The position numbers and the translations under genes are program-made. A stretch of 27,368 nt of DNA from Spirochaeta sp. (GTDB lineage Bacteria > Spirochaetota > Spirochaetia > DSM-2461). Position 1 is the stretch's first letter. Every line of letters starts with the position of its first letter. The notes beneath the pieces were generated by a model, which was not told the DNA's origin, did no database searches, and was given only the letters and a program-made list of their open reading frames with translations. The stretch lies in assembly GCA_030592625.1 (NCBI GenBank), contig JAUVIY010000001.1, positions 1-27,368 on the forward strand. The letters run 5' to 3'. Shown piece by piece: positions 1 through 7,921 of the stretch.

Positions 1-1385
1 GGAAAACTCACGCGAAAACAGGCACCGCGACCTTTAATATCGGAGACGCCGACAGATCCGCCATGGGCTTCAACCAGTGCTTTCACCATGCTCAGCCCCA
101 GTCCGAGTCCCCGGGATCCCCGGCTCCTGTCACCCCGGTATAGGCGCTCAAACACTTTAGTTATTTCATCATCGGGAACACCGGGACCATCATCGGTGAT
201 TTCGGCCCAACTCAATCCTCCGCCGGTACCGCATCGAATATTGATATCACCACCATCCGGACCATATTTTACGGCATTATCAACAAGGTTCCCGAGGATT
301 TGTCTGAGTCTTACCGGATCCCCCAGGAGAGGTACTGATTCCGGAGCGTCAAGATGCAATGTCTGATCTTTTTCTTCGGCAATGAATTCATACATATCGA
401 TCACCTCGGCAGCCAGGGTGCTCAGATTACAGGGAACACCATCCAGATGGAGCATTCCCTGTTCGGCTTCGGCGATATCCATGAGAGCCGAGAGCAGGTC
501 TCCGGCCAGATCCGTCTGCTCCACCACCAGGGCCAGAGCTTCCTCATATTCACCGGGATCTCCTTTCCTCAAGGCCAGTTCGGCATGCCCCCTGAGTCTC
601 GTCAGCGGAGTCCGCAAATCATGGGCGACGGCATCAAGGGTGTCTTTCATCCCTCCGATCAGGGATTCCACTCTGTCCAGCAGACGATTGTACCGGCTTA
701 TAAGACCATCCAGCTGATCTCCGGTACCGGGACTGTCCAGCCTTCGGCTGAGTTCTCCGGTTATGATGATGCGATCGATTTCATCATTAAGACTGACTAT
801 AGGAGACAGGAGTCTGCGGGACGATATAATGCCGACCAGGACGCCGGCAATGACGATGGCCGCCAGAGCCCAGGGATAATTTCGCTGATACATTCCAACG
901 AGAAACTGACGGTTTTCCGTACTGATACCCACAAAAATCCGGGTTCCGTCATCCAATACGGTACCGGTGATGAGAAGAGCATAAGGTACACCGTCGGCTC
1001 TCAGAGTTTCGTATGACCCGGGAATGAGCAATTCCAGATCGGAATCCATGAGATTAAACTGTTCCCAGCCACCGGGGATGAGGGCTCCGAGCATCTCGCC
1101 GTCAGGGGCGTCAAGCATGAGCAGGAAAGGGCGCCCTCCGTGCTCTTTCATATCAACCGTCGCACGTTCCAGTACGGCATCGTTTCCACCGTATTGCCAG
1201 GAGGCCCAGTATGAGAGAAGCCGGGAGTCCAGTTCGGCCCGGTCCTGATCCCCGAATCCGATGAAGAGAGATGCGAGGAGGATGCCGTACACCACGACCG
1301 AGGAAACGGCGGCGGCCAGGGTGACGATAAGGGTCAGGCGGACATTGATCCGCCGAAAGGGCCTAACGCGGATCTTCCAGAACAT
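1..1385 (-). CDS. Sensor histidine kinase, C-terminus cut by window edge
   Basis: Membrane sensor kinase that should autophosphorylate on His and pass the phosphate to the adjacent OmpR-type regulator. I read 461 codons from an ATG whose complement is 1383-1385, overlapping the regulator gene by 23 nt, so the two are translationally coupled. Visible order: first membrane helix about residues 14-43, an extracytoplasmic sensor region of about 120 residues, second helix about 170-188, a HAMP-like linker, the H-box (AHDLRTPLT) with His255, the N-box with Asn366 and Asn370, the G1 box DDGPG near 398-402 and the G2 box GLGLG at 426-430. All kinase motifs are intact. The gene runs off the window just after the G2 region, so only the last residues are missing. 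The signal sensed cannot be told from the sequence. Confidence 0.93.
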   Translation of the reverse strand, partial: MFWKIRVRPFRRINVRLTLIVTLAAAVSSVVVYGILLASLFIGFGDQDRAELDSRLLSYWASWQYGGNDAVLERATVDMKEHGGRPFLLMLDAPDGEMLGALIPGGWEQFNLMDSDLELLIPGSYETLRADGVPYALLITGTVLDDGTRIFVGISTENRQFLVGMYQRNYPWALAAIVIAGVLVGIISSRRLLSPIVSLNDEIDRIIITGELSRRLDSPGTGDQLDGLISRYNRLLDRVESLIGGMKDTLDAVAHDLRTPLTRLRGHAELALRKGDPGEYEEALALVVEQTDLAGDLLSALMDIAEAEQGMLHLDGVPCNLSTLAAEVIDMYEFIAEEKDQTLHLDAPESVPLLGDPVRLRQILGNLVDNAVKYGPDGGDINIRCGTGGGLSWAEITDDGPGVPDDEITKVFERLYRGDRSRGSRGLGLGLSMVKALVEAHGGSVGVSDIKGRGACFRVSF

Positions 1386-2040
1386 ATCCCACGCCGCGGA
1401 CGGTCCGGATCAGTTTAACCGGATAATCGTTATCAATCCTGCTTCTCAGTCTTGAAACCAGAACATCCACAACATTGGTTTGAGGGTCGAAATTGTAACC
1501 CCAGACTTTCTCCAGAATGAGTGTTTTGGTAACAACGGTGCCCGTATTGCGTATCAGAAACTCAAGAAGAGCGTATTCCCGAGGCTGCAGTTCTATGGAA
1601 TCTCCGTTCCGTGAAACACGCCTGGTGAGCGGATCGAGGGTGAGATTTGCCACATGCATTTCCTGGGCTGCCGTAGCCCGGCCTCCGCGTCTGATGAGGG
1701 CCTCCACCCGTACCAGCAGTTCGGCAAAAACGAAGGGTTTCACCAGGTAATCATCACCTCCGGCCTTGAGTCCCTTTACCCTGTCATCGACACTGCGCCT
1801 GGCACTCAGGATGAGTACAGGTGTCTGAATATCGGATCGGCGAATTTCGGAAATTATTGTGAGCCCGTCTTTTCCGGGAAGCATGAGATCGAGAATAATA
1901 ATTTCATAGAGTCCGGACATGGCGCGCTCCAGACCGAAATCACCGTCAAGGGCGACATCAACTCCGTATCCGGCCTCTCTGAGGCCTTTTGATACAAAAG
2001 ATGCGATATCGGGATCGTCCTCAACCAGAAGTACTTTCAT
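1363..2040 (-). CDS. OmpR/PhoB-family response regulator
   Basis: DNA-binding response regulator paired with the downstream kinase. The N-terminal receiver carries the acidic pair (EDD near residue 9), the phosphoacceptor Asp in ILDLMLPGKDG (about residue 51), and the conserved Lys in LVKPF (about 101). The C-terminal half is a winged helix ending in the usual RTVRGVGYVL motif. I start it at the ATG at 2040 rather than the adjacent upstream GTG at 2043: a GGAG lies 5 nt before the ATG but only 2 nt before the GTG. That gives 225 residues, normal for the family. It is transcribed divergently from the MFS gene. The gap between them contains an 8-bp GGTTAACC palindrome at 2073-2080 that could be an operator. 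Target genes are unknown. Confidence 0.95.
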   Translation of the reverse strand: MKVLLVEDDPDIASFVSKGLREAGYGVDVALDGDFGLERAMSGLYEIIILDLMLPGKDGLTIISEIRRSDIQTPVLILSARRSVDDRVKGLKAGGDDYLVKPFVFAELLVRVEALIRRGGRATAAQEMHVANLTLDPLTRRVSRNGDSIELQPREYALLEFLIRNTGTVVTKTLILEKVWGYNFDPQTNVVDVLVSRLRSRIDNDYPVKLIRTVRGVGYVLEDPR

Positions 2041-2102
2041 CACGGCTCCTTTGTTTGTTCATTCTCACCCCTGGTTAACCTGCGGGTCAAGTCGAATCCG
2101 AA

Positions 2103-3437
2103 ATGGAGTCAATACATGCTATGATTCTCAGTATGGAAAAACTGACAAAACCTGAACGATCCTGGGTAATGTACGACTGGGCCAATTCTGTCCATTCCAC
2201 AGTAATTTCTACATTCATTTTCCCCCTATGGTTCGGCCAGGTAGCCCGTAACGGTGGGTTATCAGACACCCAAACAACATTCTGGCTTGGAAACGCCAAT
2301 ACGGGTTACGCCATTATCATAGCTCTTATGGCTGCTTTTCTCGGCACTCTTTCCGATTTCAAAGGATTCCGGAAAAGACTATTCAAGCCATTCTGGCTGC
2401 TTGGTGTCATTACCACAGGGGCCCTGGTTCTCGTCGGTGCCGATGCCTGGGTCTTCGCTCTGATCCTTTACGTCCTTACCTTCATTGGATTTGCCGGAGC
2501 CAATATTTTCTACGACGCCTCGCTACCCGATATCACGACTCCCGGAAGAATGGACATGGTGTCCTCCATGGGTTTCGGGTACGGATACATCGGTGGAAGC
2601 ACCATTCCATTTCTCATCAGTCTCGGTATAATCGGGATTCTTGCCGGATTTAATTTTTCAGGAGGCCTGCCGACCCTCGGAGTGAAGATCAGTTTTGCCT
2701 TGACGGCTCTGTGGTGGTTTGTTTTCACTTTCCCCTTCCTGAGAAACGTCAAACAGAAAAACGGTATCGATCCGGTTCCCTCCCCGGTCACCGAAAGCTT
2801 CCGTCGTCTTTGGCGAACATTCCTCGAAGTTCGGAAACACAAGAAGATATTCCTTTTCCTCATCGCATACTTTTTCTATATCGACGGGGTCAACACCATC
2901 ATCAAGATGGCGATCAATTTCGCCTCCAGCATCGGTGTCGGGATGATGGTGCTTCTTGCAACAGGTGTGGGAATACAGATTCTGGCTTTCCCCTTCGCCC
3001 TGCTGTACGGAAGACTGGCCGGGAGATTCGGTGCCCGCTCCCTGCTCTTCGTCGGCATCGGGGTATACACCCTCATCACAGCCCTGGGCATGACGATGCC
3101 CCTGGTGCCTATGGGAGCCGCTCTGCCCATCTTCATCGCCGTAGCATTCCTCGTGGCTACCAGCCAGGGGGGCATTCAGGCCCTCAGCCGGTCCTATTTT
3201 GCCTCGATTATCCCCGATAATAACTCTTCCGGAGAATTCTTCGGTTTCTATAACTCGATGGGAAAATTCGCCGCCATCATCGGGCCGTTCCTCATGGGCG
3301 CACTCCCCCGTCTGGCCTTTCTTCTGGGTATTGCAAACGAGCAGGCTGCCTACAGCTTCGGTGTTGGTTCCATTTTCCTGCTCTTTCTCATCGGCGGCAT
3401 TCTATTGATTGCCTCAGGCCGGGTTCGGGATCGATGA
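2103..3437 (+). CDS. MFS transporter, UMF1/Atg22-like family
   Basis: Integral inner-membrane protein of 444 residues or slightly fewer, with about 12 hydrophobic segments. The N-terminal YDWANS motif and the late segment containing SRSYFASIIP followed by EFFGFYNSMGKFAAIIGP are typical of the UMF1 branch of the major facilitator superfamily, related to yeast Atg22 (vacuolar amino-acid efflux). The bacterial substrate is not established; amino-acid or peptide efflux is a guess. In-frame ATGs occur at 2103, 2121 and 2133. A GGAG at 2106-2109 lies inside the longest version, so 2121 may be the real start. The downstream TPR gene overlaps its stop by 4 nt, implying coupling. Confidence 0.9.
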   Translation: MESIHAMILSMEKLTKPERSWVMYDWANSVHSTVISTFIFPLWFGQVARNGGLSDTQTTFWLGNANTGYAIIIALMAAFLGTLSDFKGFRKRLFKPFWLLGVITTGALVLVGADAWVFALILYVLTFIGFAGANIFYDASLPDITTPGRMDMVSSMGFGYGYIGGSTIPFLISLGIIGILAGFNFSGGLPTLGVKISFALTALWWFVFTFPFLRNVKQKNGIDPVPSPVTESFRRLWRTFLEVRKHKKIFLFLIAYFFYIDGVNTIIKMAINFASSIGVGMMVLLATGVGIQILAFPFALLYGRLAGRFGARSLLFVGIGVYTLITALGMTMPLVPMGAALPIFIAVAFLVATSQGGIQALSRSYFASIIPDNNSSGEFFGFYNSMGKFAAIIGPFLMGALPRLAFLLGIANEQAAYSFGVGSIFLLFLIGGILLIASGRVRDR

Positions 3438-3931
3438 GCACCAGCTTCAAAGCCGATTCCGACAATCACAATGAGGCAATCCGCCTCATTGAAAAGGCCA
3501 TAACCACATCACCGGAATCCGCACCGCTTCACTATAATCTCGGATTGGAACTCGCCGCAGCGGGACGGATTCGTGAGGCGATAGTCGAGTTACGTAAAGC
3601 TTCACGCCTCGATACCCGGGATTCCGATGCCTTGTGTGAAATCGGACGTCTGGAAATCGACGAGGACCAGCTGAATGCCGCCCGGGATGCCCTGGATGAG
3701 GCAATATCACGAAATCCCAATCACCCGGGCGCCCTGAACAACAGAGGTGTCGTCGATTTCCTCAAAGATCGGTATTCCGAAGCTGAAGAGTGGTTTCGAT
3801 CCGCCGTCCGATCCGATCCCGATCTGGCCGATGCCTGGTTCAACCTGGCGGATACCTGTGCTGAACTTGGAGATGTTTCCGGGGAAAAAGAAGCGAGTCT
3901 CCGTTTCAACGAATTATCCGACGATGATTAA
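3434..3931 (+). CDS. Tetratricopeptide-repeat (TPR) protein
   Basis: Soluble 165-residue protein made almost wholly of TPR helix pairs. Roughly four repeats are visible between residues 13 and 160, each with the small-residue/aromatic pattern (for example LHYNLGLELAAAGR, ALNNRGVVDFLKDRY, AWFNLADTCAELGD). There is no signal peptide, so it is probably cytoplasmic and a protein-protein adaptor. Its ATG overlaps the MFS stop codon (ATGA), so it is co-translated with the transporter. A regulatory or scaffolding role for that transporter is inference only. It is acidic, and its 3' end overlaps the next small gene by 8 nt. Confidence 0.88.
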   Translation: MSTSFKADSDNHNEAIRLIEKAITTSPESAPLHYNLGLELAAAGRIREAIVELRKASRLDTRDSDALCEIGRLEIDEDQLNAARDALDEAISRNPNHPGALNNRGVVDFLKDRYSEAEEWFRSAVRSDPDLADAWFNLADTCAELGDVSGEKEASLRFNELSDDD

Positions 3932-4187
3932 CCTGAGAGGCTTTAAGAGATTCATGGAGAGGGCGGAAGAAATAATCGCAGAAGTGTACAGACTGGTTCG
4001 GGAAGCTCGTGAACAGGGAATCAAACCAGTTAAAGTGGTTATGACGCCTTCTCTCTGGACCAGCGTTGAAGAATACCGGCGTTCACTGGGCATCATAGCC
4101 GGACCCGTTCCTGATTATTTATCCGAGGATGGCCTCTTCGGTCTGGAAATATGGTACGGTAGTGACCCCGGAATCAGGGTGGAATAA
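3924..4187 (+). CDS. Small conserved-looking protein of unknown function
   Basis: I do not recognise this 87-residue protein. The frame opens at an ATG at 3924 overlapping the TPR gene end. An internal ATG at 3954, giving 77 residues, is an alternative start; neither has a strong ribosome site. The sequence is a basic amphipathic helix (about residues 5-40, FMERAEEIIAEVYRLVREAR) followed by a compact alpha/beta-looking part ending in LEIWYGSDPG. It has no signal peptide, membrane segment or cysteine. Its place between overlapping genes and only 20 nt before proC, plus its ordinary codon use, argues that it is a real operon member. Confidence 0.7.
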   Translation: MINLRGFKRFMERAEEIIAEVYRLVREAREQGIKPVKVVMTPSLWTSVEEYRRSLGIIAGPVPDYLSEDGLFGLEIWYGSDPGIRVE

Positions 4188-4207
4188 GGCAAGGCGGGAT
4201 GATAAAT

Positions 4208-5017
4208 ATGAATAATTCGATTGGTTTTATCGGTGCGGGGAACATGGGCGGAGCCATTATCAAGGGGCTGTTGTCCGGAGGATCCCGTTCAGCTTCGGAT
4301 CTCATCGTATCCGATCCCAGGGAAAAAGCCCTCTCGGAACTCTCCACCGCATTCCCGGGAATTCGAACAAGCGGGGACAACTCGGAAGCGGCATCAGCAT
4401 CATTACTGATACTCGCCGTTAAACCGCAGGTTTATGAACGGGTGATCAAGGGCATCCGCGACCGGATCGCTCCAAAGACCGTCATTGTTACCATAGCCGC
4501 CGGTCTTACCCTGGAGAAGGTAAGGGGATGGTTCGGGGGAAAAGTCAAAGTCATCAGAACAATGCCCAATACTCCGGCACTGATTTCCGAAGGTATGACG
4601 GCCATCTGTCCCGGCTCCGATATCGAAGATGAGGAATTACAGGCGGTGCAGGACATTTTCGATGCCGTCGGAAGGACCGTTATCCTGTCCGAGCATCTTA
4701 TGGATGCCTACACGTCACTGGCCGGGTCCAGTCCCGCATGGGTGTTCATGTTCCTGGAAGCCCTGGCCGACGGCGCCGTCAGGGAGGGGCTTCCAAGGAA
4801 AATTGCCTATGAGATCGCGGCTCAAGCGGTTTCGGGATCCGCCAGGCTTGCCGTCGAATCCGGGCTGCACCCCGGGATACTGAAAGACCAGGTCTGTTCG
4901 CCCGGAGGAGCAACCATCGAAGCCGTATCGACTCTGGAAGAGGCAGGGTTCAGATCTGCGATTATCCGGGCCGTCTCCGATTGTACGGCTGAAGCCAGGA
5001 AGCTCGGCGACAAGTGA
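4208..5017 (+). CDS. proC: Pyrroline-5-carboxylate reductase
   Basis: Last step of proline synthesis: NAD(P)H-dependent reduction of 1-pyrroline-5-carboxylate to L-proline in the cytoplasm. The N-terminus is a Rossmann fold with the motif GFIGAGNMGGAI. The middle holds the conserved AVKPQ and RTMPNTPAL segments. The C-terminal dimer domain carries GSSPAW and the family signature around CSPGGATIEAV. Length (269 residues) is normal. An in-frame ATG at 4199 would add three residues; I prefer 4208 because the purine-rich AAGGCGGG then sits at a more usual distance. The ptsP start overlaps its stop (GTGA), so the two are coupled. No other proline gene is in the window. Confidence 0.96.
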   Translation: MNNSIGFIGAGNMGGAIIKGLLSGGSRSASDLIVSDPREKALSELSTAFPGIRTSGDNSEAASASLLILAVKPQVYERVIKGIRDRIAPKTVIVTIAAGLTLEKVRGWFGGKVKVIRTMPNTPALISEGMTAICPGSDIEDEELQAVQDIFDAVGRTVILSEHLMDAYTSLAGSSPAWVFMFLEALADGAVREGLPRKIAYEIAAQAVSGSARLAVESGLHPGILKDQVCSPGGATIEAVSTLEEAGFRSAIIRAVSDCTAEARKLGDK

Positions 5018-7293
5018 AAGAGAAACTCAAAACCAATGTTGAGATGATCTGCTCGGTCAGCGAACTTGCCAACCTCTTTCATCAGGGTCAGGATATCAGA
5101 GGATTTCTGTCCCAGGTCGTTCATATCGTCAGTCGTCATATGCAGTCCGACGTCTGCTCGATATTTCTTTATAATGAGCAGAAGGATCTTCTTGTTCTGG
5201 AAGCGACCGCCGGACTCAATCCCGATATGGTGGGTCAGTTGACTCTTCTTTCAGGAGAAGGACTGACCGGACTGACGATGAAGGAACTGCGTCCCATCAG
5301 GGAAGGCCGGGGAAGGGACAATCCCTACTTCAAGTACATTCCGGGGAGCGGAGAAGACCGCTTCGAATCTTTCCTTGCGGTTCCAATCATCCGTGGTATT
5401 CGACGGGTCGGCGTTCTGGAACTTCAGGATGAGAAAAGCTCACGATTCAGCAAAGCCGACGTCCTGGCTCTGAAAGCCATCGCATCACAATTGGCTTCTA
5501 CACTGGAAAATGCTCAACTTTTCATGTTTCTTCCCGAAAAAAATGAACCATCAATACAAATCACTGAGGGGAGCCGTCTGATCAGGGGTACACAGGTTGT
5601 CGAAGGCGTCGCTCTGGGACAGGCCTATCAGATGGAAGGCCCCGGGGCTGAGGGCAACCTCATCTCCACTTGCGACGATTGCTACCGTGAAACAATTGAG
5701 GATTTTCACCGAGCTATCGACAGTACGGAACGTCAGCTTGAAGAACTGCAAATCCGCCTGGAAGAAGAACTGGCTGATGTCGCATCCCTCATCTTCAGTG
5801 CTCATCTGCTGATGCTTCGAGACGATGGATTCTCGGGATCAATGGCTAATATGATCAGTGAAGGTACCCGACCGAGCGATGCCGTCGAACATGTTGCCAA
5901 TAATTACATCACCATCTTCGCAAACAGCGACAATCCCCGGATGCGGGAGAAAGTACAGGATATAAAGGATCTGGGTCATCGTATTCTGGAGAACCTCCTT
6001 GAAGATGAAGGTGAGCATGGAGATTACAGCGGACAGATTATCATTACAAATGAGCTTCTTCCCTCGGAATTGTTGAAGCTGACTGCTCAAAATATCGAAG
6101 GGTTGGTTCTTTACGGTGGTGGCGTTACAGCCCATGTCGGTGTTCTGGCCCGATCCCTGCATGTACCCCTCATCTTTTCTGAAGATGAAAGCATCTTCCG
6201 AATACCATCCAACACGCCCCTGGCTATGGACGCAAATCAGGGTCTGCTGATCGTTAATCCGGATAACGCCGCTCGGAAGCGAATCACTCAGCTCATCGAA
6301 GGTTCGGACCGGATCGATGAACTGGAAGCTGCCGCCAGACCTGAAACCCGCACCGTTGACGGCGAACGTATTTATTTGCGCGCCACTGTCAACCTGCTCT
6401 CGGACCTGAAACTTGCCAAGCGCCTGATGGCAGAAGGAATCGGCTTGTACAGGAGCGAATTCCCCTTTCTGATCCGCAGCGATTTCCCATCTGAAGAAGA
6501 GCAATACCTCATTTACAAGCAAGTGGTCGATGGGCTGGAAAATTCGTTGGTAACCCTGCGGACACTGGATGTGGGTGGAGACAAAATCCTCAGTTACATA
6601 CCTGATACAAAGGAGGCCAATCCCTTCCTGGGTCTACGGGCCATCCGTTTCCTGCTGGAGAATAAAAAGGTATTCGTCGGGCAGCTCAAGGCCATGATAC
6701 ATGCCGGAGGCAACAAACAGATCCGTATTCTGTTTCCTCTTATCTCCTCGTTGGATGATTTCCTCAACGCACGGAAAATCGTCCTCAAGAGCCTGAGCTT
6801 CCTGAAACGGGACGGACTGGGTCAATTCCCCATGCCGAAACTCGGTGCGATGATTGAATTGCCTTCCGCTGTCGAGATGGCTCCCGAATTGGCCAAAGAA
6901 GCGGATTTCCTGTCTCTGGGAACAAACGATCTTGTTCAGTACATGCTGGGCGTCGACCGCACGAATGAAAAAGTCGCCGACCTTTTCGATATCCGGCATC
7001 CTGCAGTCCTTCGGGCGGTAAAGAGGGTTAATGATGCCGCAAAAGAAGCGGATTGTCCCTTGTCTGTCTGTGGAATCATGTCCAAGGACCCTCGAACCGT
7101 TTACTATATGATGGGATTGGGCGTGCGGGAATTTTCCATGGAACCGGGAAAAATCCCGGGTATGCAGAACGCCGTATCACGAATGGACATTCAGCAGGCA
7201 CGCAAGGATGCTGAGATTCTATCAGGACTCGGCACCCAGGAAGAGATTCGAAACTATCTGGATAAATTGAAGCTTCCTGAGCCGACGATCTGA
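5014..7293 (+). CDS. ptsP: GAF-domain PEP-protein phosphotransferase (enzyme I-Ntr type)
   Basis: Transfers phosphate from phosphoenolpyruvate to a histidine on an HPr/NPr-type carrier, the first step of the regulatory (nitrogen) PTS. This 759-residue protein has an N-terminal GAF sensor domain (about 1-170), an enzyme I N-terminal region (about 185-340), the swivelling His domain with TAHVGVLARSL (phospho-His374), and the PEP-binding TIM barrel (about 430-735) with TLDVGGDK, GLYRSEF and LGTNDLVQY. The conserved catalytic Cys is present (Cys686), but the following residues read CGIMSKD where enzyme I proteins usually have CGE-M/L-AGD. The start is a GTG overlapping the proC stop. No HPr, NPr or EIIA gene is present here, so its partner must lie elsewhere. 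Confidence 0.93.
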   Translation: MKEKLKTNVEMICSVSELANLFHQGQDIRGFLSQVVHIVSRHMQSDVCSIFLYNEQKDLLVLEATAGLNPDMVGQLTLLSGEGLTGLTMKELRPIREGRGRDNPYFKYIPGSGEDRFESFLAVPIIRGIRRVGVLELQDEKSSRFSKADVLALKAIASQLASTLENAQLFMFLPEKNEPSIQITEGSRLIRGTQVVEGVALGQAYQMEGPGAEGNLISTCDDCYRETIEDFHRAIDSTERQLEELQIRLEEELADVASLIFSAHLLMLRDDGFSGSMANMISEGTRPSDAVEHVANNYITIFANSDNPRMREKVQDIKDLGHRILENLLEDEGEHGDYSGQIIITNELLPSELLKLTAQNIEGLVLYGGGVTAHVGVLARSLHVPLIFSEDESIFRIPSNTPLAMDANQGLLIVNPDNAARKRITQLIEGSDRIDELEAAARPETRTVDGERIYLRATVNLLSDLKLAKRLMAEGIGLYRSEFPFLIRSDFPSEEEQYLIYKQVVDGLENSLVTLRTLDVGGDKILSYIPDTKEANPFLGLRAIRFLLENKKVFVGQLKAMIHAGGNKQIRILFPLISSLDDFLNARKIVLKSLSFLKRDGLGQFPMPKLGAMIELPSAVEMAPELAKEADFLSLGTNDLVQYMLGVDRTNEKVADLFDIRHPAVLRAVKRVNDAAKEADCPLSVCGIMSKDPRTVYYMMGLGVREFSMEPGKIPGMQNAVSRMDIQQARKDAEILSGLGTQEEIRNYLDKLKLPEPTI

Positions 7294-7300
7294 CAGACCG

Positions 7301-7753
7301 CTAAGCGGAACCCGCCAGTTGCGCACTATTCACCGATTCATATTCTTCGATAACCCTGGCGAGGGAATAGCTTTCGAAGTATTTCATCACGTATTCGTTG
7401 GCTCCGTTCCAGAAACGTGTGGCCTGGCAGTCCGCCAACCTGACACATTTATCCGCCGGGATACTGTCGCTGGCGCAGCAAGGCGTTAAACGGATGCCCT
7501 CCTCGACAGCTTCGAGGATATCTTTTACGCTGATGTCGGAAGCTTCCCGGGCCAGAAGAAATCCACCACCGGCACCGCGGATAGACTTAATGATTCCGTA
7601 CTTTTTCAGTTTTGTGAAAATCTGTTCCAGAAAGATTGGAGATAGATCTTCCACCTCGGTGATTTTCTTGATTGACAGGGGCTTATCACCGGTGTTCTGT
7701 GCCAGGTTGATCATGGCCCGGAGTGCATACCGACCCTTCGTTGTTACGCGCAT
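7301..7753 (-). CDS. Rrf2-family, IscR-like Fe-S transcriptional regulator
   Basis: Winged-helix repressor/activator of 150 residues. The N-terminus (MRVTTKGRYALRAM) and the recognition region near KSIRGAGGGFLLA (about 56-68) are typical of Rrf2. A cysteine cluster follows: Cys92, Cys93, Cys103 and Cys109, close in place to the three cluster-binding cysteines of IscR, so an iron-sulfur cofactor is likely (inference). It lies alone, convergent with ptsP (7 nt between stops), and is not next to the nifSU genes it might regulate 5 kb away. There is no Shine-Dalgarno sequence; see the promoter entry for the probable leaderless start. CymR- or NsrR-like alternatives cannot be excluded. Confidence 0.9.
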   Translation of the reverse strand: MRVTTKGRYALRAMINLAQNTGDKPLSIKKITEVEDLSPIFLEQIFTKLKKYGIIKSIRGAGGGFLLAREASDISVKDILEAVEEGIRLTPCCASDSIPADKCVRLADCQATRFWNGANEYVMKYFESYSLARVIEEYESVNSAQLAGSA

Positions 7754-7759
7754 GGAGAT

Positions 7760-7788
7760 ATATTACATGAATAGTTGTAAATCTACAA
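7760..7788 (-). promoter_or_regulatory. Sigma-70-type promoter of the IscR-like gene, probably leaderless
   Basis: On the minus strand TTGTAG (7788-7783), a 17-nt spacer and TAATAT (7765-7760) match a housekeeping promoter. Only 6 nt separate the -10 box from the ATG at 7753, so transcription should start at or next to the A of ATG. The -35 region is part of a small inverted repeat (TTGTA at 7788-7784, TACAA at 7779-7775) that could be an autoregulatory site. Prediction only. Confidence 0.5.
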
Positions 7789-7789
7789 G

Positions 7790-7815
7790 AAGAAGCCGCC
7801 CGGAGGCGGCTTCTT
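7790..7815 (-). terminator. Hairpin, probable terminator for the barrel-protein genes
   Basis: An 11-bp perfect stem (AAGAAGCCGCC and its complement) with a 4-nt loop. Read on the minus strand it is followed by a pyrimidine-rich TTCTTCTTGTAG stretch rather than a clean T-run, so termination may be partial. It sits between the end of the gene at 7922-8398 and the promoter of the IscR-like gene. Confidence 0.55.
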
Positions 7816-7824
7816 GTAATATTT

Positions 7825-7905
7825 ACTGGAAGGCTCTTGCAAAAATGCCGACGCGGGTTAGCGAAGCGAACTTGCGTCGGCATTTTTGCAAGAGCCTCAC
7901 TGGAA
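7825..7905. repeat. MITE-like palindrome with 7-bp flanking direct repeat
   Basis: Two perfect 24-bp inverted arms (7831-7854 and 7874-7897; they begin AGGCTCTTGC and end GCAAGAGCCT) surround a 19-nt centre. That centre is itself partly self-complementary: two G-U pairs, then GTT/AAC and GC/GC, with a GAA loop on the plus-strand RNA. The whole is bracketed by the direct repeat ACTGGAA at 7825-7831 and 7899-7905. A non-coding palindrome with flanking duplication fits a miniature inverted-repeat element that inserted with a 7-bp target duplication. The first copy of the repeat shares one A with the left arm, so the exact ends are uncertain. No transposase is nearby. An unusually long terminator is the alternative. 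Confidence 0.7.
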
Positions 7906-7921
7906 AAACAATATCAATTGA

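Noticed and set aside
354..1016. 220-residue plus-strand open frame
   Set aside because: Antisense to the histidine kinase gene, which shows all kinase motifs on the other strand.
5839..6522. 227-residue minus-strand open frame
   Set aside because: Antisense to ptsP inside its phospho-His and barrel domains; no family features.
7831..7897. Integron attC site as an explanation for the palindrome
   Set aside because: The core sequences do not match the attC R' and R'' consensus and there is no neighbouring integrase or cassette array; the flanking direct repeat fits a MITE better.
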